Assembly (NCBI GenBank): GCA_030077755.1
Contig: JAQJZZ010000004.1
Coordinates: 1,612,001-1,676,000, forward strand
Origin: Filosporella fistucella
Lineage: Eukaryota; Ascomycota; Leotiomycetes; Helotiales
DNA: 64,000 bases
Direction of reading: 5' to 3'
Shown: positions 55,945 to 64,000 of the stretch, piece by piece
How positions within the stretch are numbered: the stretch's first letter is position 1
Layout of the letters: each line of letters begins with the position of its first letter
Made by a program: the position numbers and the translations under genes
The notes under the pieces: model-generated
Database searches by the model: none
What the model was told of the DNA's origin: nothing
The model's input: only the letters and a program-made list of their open reading frames with translations

Positions 55945-56912
55945 ATGAGGCATATAGAGTGGAGTTGGGATTTGGTTCGTGGAAAATGGGCATTGTTAGC
56001 GAAAAATGTGCATTTAAGGTATTCGGAAGAAATGAGAAATGATTTGAGTGATGGCTGAATAGAATTGGAACACCGGGTCAAAGAATGTGTCGTGCAAGTT
56101 AGTAATGTATGTGTTTGGCATGTTCTTCTCGCCGATGGTACACCAAACCTCTCTGTTTCGGTGGTGAGCATGATGGAAAGAAGCCTTTCCCAGATCAATT
56201 TCCATTTTTGTTCTTCGCGCTGTCTATTGCCAGCTGATTCGGGTCCCAGATTTTCAACTTACATTTTGTGTCCTCTCGTCATACGATGTTATGGATCAAA
56301 TACCGATCAAGGTGATGTAAGATTAACAGAGCTTCAGAATGAAAAAGTTCCCAAGATATCGAACATCACAATTCTTCTAGATCCGCCAAGCGAATCTGTG
56401 TTTCCTATGCTTGAGTATAAACTGCTTCAGGACGCGTTATCATCTACAACAGAAACTGACGTTTCGGGTAGATCGAGATGCTATTGAGGTAGAAGTGATG
56501 TGACATGTTGGTCCGTCATTTCTAGTTGAGGCTTAGTCTCGCATCCAAACAATTATAGGAATAGTTGCCCCACTTTCAAGTATGACAGGTAGAGTAGTTT
56601 AGAGATAGTCAGCTTTAATCGCATACTTCTCATCATCGTCTCTATAATGTTTCTTAATTTCCATGGTGCCTAAAAACGCTATCGCTAATTTTTGCCTCGT
56701 CTTTCGTTCTCCGTTGGGACCTAAGTAAAAAACACTTCAGTCAATTCTCACCACATATATTTAATCCTGCTTTCAATTCCTTGAGTTCGAAACATTTTCT
56801 CTCCCCCAAAAAATATTCTTCTTCATTCAAACCAATATTCGCACATTCTACCATACGCTCGGATTATCTAGTATATTTCCACCGTACAAGAAGCCTTACA
56901 AGACGGTACCGT
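55945..56912. other. intergenic
   Basis: APC1 3' flank and promoter of the next gene. An open frame at 56065-56487 (plus) has no recognised content. Confidence 0.45.
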
Positions 56913-58592
56913 ATGATCATGGATTTCCCCGGAAATGGAGCGTGGGATTATGCTGCTCTTGAAAGATTACTTGGTCCCAATTCACAAAGATTTTGGAGAA
57001 GCATTGTCCGTGTTCCCCCCAGTTACTATTCCTCTCTCTCCCAACGTAAGTCACTCATCTCCCTCTGAACCTCCGCATCATATCTGACATTGATGTAGTT
57101 ACTCCAGGGCAAGGAGAAGTCATCCATCGAGATGACCCACCTCGTCGAGCACCAACCTACGAGGGGCTCTCCCAAGACATAGACATGCAAAGAGACAATG
57201 AGGATACCTTTTCTAACGCTTCTTCTGCCACATTGGTAGGAGAAGAGGATCCAATGTCATCTCTCGATCTGAACCCAGGCGGTGATCGCACTACAGGCAA
57301 TTTTCAAAGTGCTCGACCTGAGAGCAGAATCGACGATCTACATCACCTCCACAGAATATTCTCTAACTCTTCTTTCGCCACACTGGTAGGAGAGGAAGAT
57401 TCAATGCTGCATCGCGATCTCAGCAGAGGCGATGGTCTCACCGCCGACAATTCTCAAAACACTCGACCTCAGAGCAGATTCAATGAGCCACAACCATATC
57501 ATACATTGCCCTTTGAGTACCTCCGCGAGAGGGAGGAACGACGACGTTGGCTAGATGAGAGTCACCGTCGATTTCTCCGCGAAATAGTTGAACGCGAACG
57601 TGAGATCGCTGGTCTTAGACGTGGAATCCGTGGTCAGGCGGCTGAAACCCAACATAGACCGCGAGGGCGTCCTTCGCGGTCCAGAGGGGCAACCAACAGA
57701 TTGCTATCGCATCCCACCGGGCCTCATGATTCCCGCAGAGTCCGCCCCTACGGTCGTCGTCATCGGAGTCCTGCTAATGATGACCGACTAGGACTGAAGA
57801 TTGCACATTGTCTCATATGCTTCAGCTCCCTATTCGGAATCGGAGGTCGAGGGTACGCAGTCTGTCGAGGGATACATCCATGAATAGCCCTCCTACTAAT
57901 GGATTTGCTCCTGGCAGTTCTTATGGGCCTGGCTCTATGCATGGCGATAATCTTTCAGAAATGGGTGGATTTATGTATCGTCCCCACCTCCAACCTCCTT
58001 CGAGCCAACACTTCCATTTCGACCACGTTAACAAGCAGCTCCTACTATGGCGGGACTTCCATCGCCACAACTGCGTCGTAGATCCGTGCATACTACACCA
58101 CCTGATATGGGTTTCAGAGCCCCCTTACGAACAAAATTTCCATTTCAACCAGTTCAAGTACCAGTTCCTACTATGGAAGAACTTTCATCACAACGACAAA
58201 GTCCTGGCTATATGCCGTCTATGCATTCTGCCCTGAACGCGGGAACAGTGCGTCTATCAGAGCAATTTGCTCCCCCTAGAAGAGCAGGAGTAGCTCCCTC
58301 CATTCCAACGACAGTCAGGCAAGCCTCTCCACCATTCGATCGGGACGAATTCTTGTGTCGTCTCTCTCGCGAACAAGAATTCCAAAGAGCAAGAGACCAC
58401 GCATCTCGGAGAACGGGAGAAGCATCATTGAATAATCGGAATGTTTTTGATGAAGAGATGACAGATCCAACTCTCGAGGAATCTATAATTTACGCAAATG
58501 AGTTGAGGGCTTCGCTTCAGAGGATAGAAGATAGCATAGCCTTCCTTAGTCCTAGGGAAGAGGAGAACATTGACGCGGAACTTGGACCATGA
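56913..58592 (+). CDS. repetitive unknown protein gene, structure uncertain
   Basis: Exon 1 (56913-57045, MIMDFPGNGAWDYAALERLL) splices cleanly (gtaagt...tgtag) to 57099, giving LTPGQGEVIHRDDPPRRAPT. The next 200 residues contain a 50-residue tandem duplication (two copies starting FSNASSATLVGEED and FSNSSFATLVGEED, 57209-57508) and an Arg-rich coiled coil (YLREREERRRWLDESHRRFL). The coding frame then shifts twice: 57808 to about 57990 reads RSLSRDTSMNSPPTNGFAP, and 58047-58592 reads VPTMEELSSQRQSPGYMPSM to the stop. A TAA at about 58026 sits inside a second degenerate repeat, where its sister copy has CAA. Extra introns or genuine frameshifts are both possible. No known domain. A fast-evolving, possibly decaying lineage-specific gene is my reading. 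Confidence 0.45.
57209..57508 (+). repeat. 150-bp tandem coding duplication
   Basis: Two diverged 150-bp units in frame encode FSNASSATLVGEED and FSNSSFATLVGEED, followed by DLNPGGDRTTGNFQ versus DLSRGDGLTADNSQ, and ARPESRI versus TRPQSRF. Conserved spacing shows a single in-frame duplication. Confidence 0.85.
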
Positions 58593-59690
58593 GCCAGACA
58601 CGCTCTTGGTTTGTAAATCGTTACATAGTGGATGGACTTCTCAATGGGAGGGTGGAGAGCTTGGCGGAGAGTTATGGGAAACGGTGAAAGTGATGGATGG
58701 AAAAGCTTGCTGGTTGGACCACATGGGCATGATTACTCCCGAACTACGAGATATTGCAAGGCTTGCGAATAGTTAAGATTGTAATTGGATTACCAGTCAA
58801 GAATAAACACACAATTTGACGAATCTGCTGCTCCATTTCCTCAACCTTTTTCACTTGATACACAGCATATAAGCCATCCTGTAGGATGTTTTTGAGGTGA
58901 TGTTACACTAGTAATCAAAAACGGTATTAACAAAATTTTCAGATCACACATATAGAAGGGACGTAGACGTGATCAAACAGATACCTCAATATAAACTCAA
59001 CTTTGAGCATATACTCAAAAGGCATCAAAGTAGACATTCCGAGGAAGTCAAACAACCTAGGAAGGAATTAACAGAGAGTACATCATGTGACCCAACTACC
59101 GGACCTCACTCCGGCGCCGCCACAGATGGATCATGACTAGCTTGGCGAAAGCCATGTCTGAGGGACTGACGACATGCACTTTTGTTCTCCCATGTTACTT
59201 GTCTCCACCAATATTGCATACAAAAACCATTGCGAAGCAAGTCGCTTCATTTTGAATTATAACCAGCTGTCAAATATGTACATTCAGAATTCAATTTTCC
59301 TATGTTAGATAACAATAAGAAGATAAATAAACAGGATGGGCATTCACATGCTTTTCAAGGAGGTGATGCCATTTGGCGTTCCTGTACCCAAACTACCTAC
59401 CCCACACCTTGTAAACTGAGCTTGAGCCGGGGCCGGGAGCAACCAGGTATGACGTCGATAAGCTTTCCAGGCTGGTCATAGACCTACCTACCTACCTTTG
59501 GTAGCTAAGGGAGGTGATGTACATATAACCCCTCTTCTTCTCTTTCTCCTTCATACTTACGATCATATCATCTTCAAATACATCATCAATTGAAAAGATC
59601 AATTGAAGTTACTCCTCAAGAATCCTTCCATCGAGACATCTAGAGAATAATCACCTCTTCGAACCACCAACAAACAAAAACCAAATCAAC
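58593..59690. other. intergenic and stress-gene promoter
   Basis: No gene supported. Near 59480 there are CTAC tetranucleotide repeats flanked by a partial inverted copy (cctacctttggtagctaagg). An ACCCCTC string near 59528 resembles a stress-response element (CCCCT) about 160 nt before the next ATG. Confidence 0.45.
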
Positions 59691-60336
59691 ATGTCTTTCC
59701 TAACAGAATCCTCTCTCCGCTCAATGCGTTTCGCTCCTCGTGTCTTCGCTCCCCGTGTCATTGCAAGCACATCTACGAGATCATTCAGTCAAGCTTTGGC
59801 GTATCAGAAGAGTGCTACTGAGACTGTGAAGGATGCCGCGAAGACGGTAGATAGGAAGGTTGCAGATAAATTGGTCGATGGGATTGAACTTGGTCGTAAG
59901 TTTTCATTCTCTTTTTTGTTTCATGGGCTGGGGAAGTGGGAGAGGAAGATGAAGGTGACGGGAAAGGAGAGGAGAGAGGGGACAGTGGGGAATTAGAAAT
60001 GGAATGGGAGTAGACGAGACAGGTGGTTGTAGTTCACATCTGTCGACCTCTACTCTTCTCACTCCCCTTCTATTCCCCTATTCCCCTATTCCATCCTCAT
60101 TCCATCCCCCTATCACTCTAATCTCTCCTCTCTCACTTCCATTCTACCCCATACAAACACAATACTAACATCCTTCCCTAGAAACCGCCGCCCAAAAAGC
60201 CAAAGCCGCAGCCGGAATGACCGAAGGCGAAGCAAAGGGTAAAGCCGCAGAAGTCCAGGGCGAAGTAAAAGGAAAAGCGAATGAACTAGCTGGTGCAGCG
60301 AAGGGAAAGGCGGAGGAGATTAAGGGGAAGTTGTAG
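59691..60336 (+). CDS. mitochondrial CsbD/LEA-like stress protein
   Basis: Two exons (59691-59895, 60182-60336; a 286-nt intron, long for this window) give 119 residues. The N-terminus is an Arg/Ser-rich, acid-free presequence (LRSMRFAPRVFAPRVIAST, then RSFSQALAYQ) typical of mitochondrial import. The rest is a highly charged Ala/Lys/Glu helix with repeats: SATETVKDAAKTVDRKVADK, GMTEGEAKGKAAEVQGEVKG and KANELAGAAKGKAEEIKGKL. This 11-residue periodicity is shared by CsbD-like and LEA proteins, which protect membranes or proteins during desiccation or other stress. No enzyme is implied. A CCCCT element upstream fits stress induction (inferred). Confidence 0.75.
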
Positions 60337-61483
60337 ATGTAAATATTAGAAAAGAAGGGGGGGAATGAGAAAAGTGAACAGGGTGAGATGGAGGATGGAA
60401 GAACGTGAAGGTAGAGGAAATGTACGATACTAGGACCACAGTTAAATGGTTTAGCATGGGTTGATGAATTTACACAGCATTGCATGGTATTATTCATCCT
60501 CCAATCCCCTCATACTCATACCTTCCACGAAATTGTGACCTCAACCAATTCTTAAAATACAACAACATAGCGACTGAGAGTAAAGTTCTCGAGATCGTAG
60601 CGTCTGATTATCTGATCTGTGATATGTAAGAGATATTACCATGTTTCTATATTACGATAGCAACATATTAGACAAAAAAAACATATATTGCGTGTAAAGC
60701 GCTTCAAGCATGTGAGGCGCGGTAGGTGCGTGACGTGCGTAACGCAGAAGCCTTTTAGATTCTCGATACTATAGACTTGAAGATTATTTGTTTTAAGCTA
60801 GATTGCTTGAACTATATAGTGGTAGCGAAGTGGGAGGGAGAACGAATATTAGGACTCGAGAGTGAGTATAGTAGCCTATATCAAGCAAAGAGTAAGGACT
60901 TCCTAGATTTTGGTTTGAACATCTCTATAATTCCCTGTAATCGAACACGCGATCAACAAAGCTTAAAAGTGTGGAAGGAGTAGTATATATAGTAAGATTA
61001 TAATTAAAATCTTCTATTCTCTCTCTTTCTCTCCCTCTCATCTCACAATGATTCATCAACCTTCTTCCCCTATCACCCTCACCATCTAAAAAAGTACAAG
61101 AAAAAACCTCATCTCATAACATCGTATTCATAACCCTTCTCTCCCCTTCTCACCAGGACCAGCCCCTCTACCCCCAAAAAGAAAAACAGGAAATGAAACG
61201 CAAATAGCAGGGGTATACACGCACAAAAACCGTGCCTTCATTTCCAAAGAACGCCGAAGCTAGCGAGGTGAGATAACCAAGCCAAGCAAGGAAGTAAGCA
61301 AGCACACTGTATTCCAATCCCCAAGCAAATATGTATGTATGTACAAGCTTAACGCCTTATCCTGTATTCATGAAAGGGAATGGTGAAGTAGAGTGAAGAA
61401 GTGGTGAAGGGAGCAGAAGACGTAAACATTAATCGTCTCGCTCCTCGAGGTGGTTGAATTGACAAAGGAAATGGGGTAGCGAT
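60337..61483. other. convergent spacer with possible element relic
   Basis: Lies between the 3' ends of the stress gene and the Sec7 gene. Positions 60690-60755 form a short GC-rich, gcgtg-rich island in AT-rich DNA, followed by a 68-codon frame at 60777-60983 (KWEGERILGLESEYSSLYQ). It may be a small relic of a mobile element, but no terminal repeats were found. Confidence 0.35.
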
Positions 61484-64000
61484 TTATTCGGGTCGCAATG
61501 TGGTATCGGCATCATCGTCATCTTCGATGTCGCCGCTATTTTTGTATGCCTCTCTCTCGGCGTAAATTTTTTGCTTGCCAGTTTCAGCAGCGTGCAAGGC
61601 ATCAATATAAGTTCTGAACTTGACGATTTCGCGAAGGAGATAGGATGATTTCTTTTCCCAGTTGGCCATTGCTTTTTGAGAGTTAGGATGGCGTGGAGTG
61701 AACTGCTATGGTTAGTGATGGTTTCAGAACAGGATGAAAAACTTACAGCAAGAAGCATAGGGCTTCGCAATTGATTATGCTTTTGCAACTCCTCCTCAAT
61801 ACCGGTCACATAATCAGTCAAAGTTCTTAACTGATCAGCCTCCATAAGGTTACTGGCTCGCATACTCTGAGTTGGAGGGGACCAGTCCGAGATATTGATT
61901 TTGTCGCCAGGAAGTCGAGATCTCATTGTGCCCTGATCAAGACTTGATCGGAGTGAACTTTGTAAGCTTGGTCTTGCACCACTTGTAGACGGACGTGTGG
62001 TAGACTCATTTATAGCTGCCACTAATGCATTGTTGACAATAGCATCTGACCAACCATATTCGATATTACTGATACCACCAACCAAGGGGTGATTTGAAAG
62101 TCTTGCACTCCAGTAATTGGCTGAAGTCACAAACTCCTTGACAATATCTGGAGTTCCAACTTGGAAAAGATGAACAGCCCCTGTAGGTAATGACAAAGCC
62201 CAGACGTGAGGACGTGCTTTGGAATATCCAGGCGATGGAAGGGCGCTGGCAATTGTTTGCCTCAAGAGGAATGATCCCAAACTCTCAGCATTTTCCTGCC
62301 AATTACCACCACCAACCACACCAGCAATAGCTTTGCCTTTCGATTTGTTGCGCATGCTCTTAGAAGAGAAAGAGAACAAGCTCATGTAACCTTTCTCGAT
62401 CACAGCGAACACCTCATTCCAATTGCGATCCTTGGCTTTCTTATCCAATGCTTCGAGATGATGCTTGTGTTTGACAATTCCTTCTTTCGCCCATGGCGCT
62501 CCAGCAAGTTCCAAAGACTCATCCTCAAGGAGTGGCGCAACCCGTGGTTCTTCGCGATCACTACCTGCACTCCCTGGAGATCCGATCGTCTCTTCGCGAA
62601 TGATAGCTTGGCTGAGAGCATTGGCAAATCCAATTGATTGCTGGTAGTCACCCTGAGGCCACGTTGAACCAAGTGAATCTACAGACATCGAAGTATGGGT
62701 TTTTCCTAGCGAATACTTGCTCCAGGTGCTCGAAGAGACGGAAGGGCTCCACATGGAGGATTGATCGTCGAGACTTGTGCGGCTAGAGCCCATGCCAGAA
62801 CCAGGATATAGACGAGGCCTTGATCGGTTCTTGTTGGCCCACTTTCCATTTCCTACCCGTACAGTCTCTGCAGTCCTACCACGAGCATAGCTCTGGGATT
62901 CTGATGGTGCTTTGCTCAATACACTAGGAGTGCGTCGTAGCATTCCATTTGCAAATACCGACAAGCTGTTTTGTGATGGTGCTTGGAGCAGAGGCTTATC
63001 GGTCGGAGCTCCAAATAAGGGGAGTCGCTCATTGCGAATGGAATTGTAGAAATCCTTGAGAACAATCTCAACCTGCACCTCCCAAGTACGTAGGGTACCG
63101 TGGAAAGGGGCCTTGACCAACGGGCCGCAATCGTCAATAGGGGTGTCATAATCCAGTGGGGTTGGAGAAATTCCATCTGAATCTGTCCTTGGTGGGGGTT
63201 TGAAAGATGATCTCCAGGATGGTCGCTCTACCTCGATGGATGCTCTCGCTGGTTTCAGTCCATTATCGTCCGACTTAGTGGTGTCAAATGTGGAACTCTT
63301 CCCAGGTAGAATCGATGGGCGAGTTGGCTCAAATGCATCAGGAGCAATTTCAGCAACACTTTTGCGAACAGTAGGCATTGTGTTCTTCACAAATTGACTT
63401 CGGGTCATCTTTTGTTCAATGTCCGCAAGATGAAGATCTGTGTTGAGTAGCAGAAGTGAGTAGCAAATAGTATGAACGACATCTGTAAATGTTAGCTTTG
63501 CAAGTATGTTAAGCTCAAAAAAATCTTACCAATCCCCTTAAAACCATGATCAGGATTGCATTCACACCATCGCTTCGCAAACGCGACCAAGATTCGATCG
63601 ACTTGCTGACTCTCAGCTTTCAATACCAATCGCCCACACATTAGTCGAAGCGCAGCAAGGATATTAAGATTCATGAAATCGTAGAGTTCCATGTAAGCGA
63701 CTAATGTCCTTAAACGAACAGGTCCTTCTTCTCCGAGCCATGCAGCAGCCTTCTCTTTATGGATGAAATCCTCATTTCCATCATAAATCTTCTTCGCCCT
63801 TTCGCGATCCCCTTCGGCTGGAACAGGAGCTTCTGCAGATGGATACTCATCATCCAAGGCTTTGATGGCTTCTGCTGCCGTCATGAGTCGTTGCGATGGT
63901 CGAGCTTCTTCCTCGCCATCAATTTGTACGATAGGTAGACTTGTAGCAGATTTATAAACAGTATCAGTCGAACCGGTCATCCTACTTGCTACATCGGCAG
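61484..64000 (-). CDS. Sec7-PH Arf guanine-nucleotide exchange factor (5' end outside window)
   Basis: Three exons are visible (64000-63530, 63482-61747, 61705-61484; introns of 47 and 41 nt). The frame is open through the right edge, so the N-terminus is missing. The Sec7 domain spans the first intron: LRTLVAYMELYDFMNLNILA, then LKAESQQVDRILVAFAKRW containing the catalytic glutamate position, and DVVHTICYSLLLLNTDLHLA, the classic motif 2. A disordered Ser/Arg region follows, then a PH domain: APWAKEGIVKHKHHLEALDK, WNEVFAVIEKGYMSLFSF, WALSLPTGAVHLFQVGTPDI and FVTSANYWSARL. The tail is a coiled coil (SSYLLREIVKFRTYIDALHA). It resembles Syt1/Sec73-type exchange factors that activate Arf GTPases at Golgi or endosome membranes. 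Confidence 0.85.

Noticed and set aside
56065..56487. 140-codon plus-strand frame after APC1
   Set aside because: No coding character or similarity I recognise; most likely APC1 3' flanking sequence.
1..64000. CRISPR arrays, bacterial operons, riboswitches or prophage
   Set aside because: The DNA is fungal nuclear sequence with spliceosomal introns; no array of direct repeats with spacers or phage genes is visible.

Overview
The window is nuclear DNA from a filamentous ascomycete (Pezizomycotina; a leotiomycete is my best guess, from the style of the proteins only). The genes are split by short GT-AG introns of about 41-90 nt. The set includes HET, Zn2Cys6, Nup37-like and APC1 proteins, and a tRNA-Leu(CAA) interrupted after position 37. 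I placed introns by hand so that reading frames join across consensus sites; none is confirmed by transcripts.

Region 1 (1 to about 9.7 kb) is AT-rich and gene-poor, and reads as a graveyard. It holds a truncated Zn2Cys6-type regulator, a nitrilase pseudogene whose stops and catalytic Cys-to-Tyr change fit repeat-induced point mutation (RIP), an intron-containing tRNA-Leu, and two decayed unknown reading frames (4.3-5.4 kb and 6.9-7.9 kb).

Region 2 (9.7-22.3 kb) is accessory but largely intact. The most striking gene joins a caspase-like protease, with its His/Cys dyad present, to a HET domain; these are cell-death and incompatibility type modules. It faces a cytosolic-looking metzincin protease tail to tail. 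Then come a conserved fungal unknown, a diaminopropionate ammonia-lyase fused to a degenerate M20-peptidase-like domain, and a secreted protein with repeated carbohydrate-binding-like modules.

Region 3 (23-35 kb) carries a three-exon SDR, a CorA-like membrane protein, a five-exon MDR oxidoreductase, a kinase-like pseudogene with three in-frame stops, and an acyltransferase-3 membrane protein behind a long pyrimidine-rich leader.

Region 4 (36.5-64 kb) is mostly conserved housekeeping: eIF2A, an MFS drug-type transporter, a Nup37-like nucleoporin, a Zn2Cys6 regulator, a GFA-type zinc protein, APC1, a repetitive unknown gene, a mitochondrial CsbD/LEA-like stress protein, and the 3' part of a Sec7-PH Arf exchange factor that runs off the right edge.

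The best candidate for something new is the caspase-HET fusion with its protease neighbour. Second is the ammonia-lyase/pseudo-M20 fusion, which mirrors the adjacent E. coli genes ygeX and ygeY.
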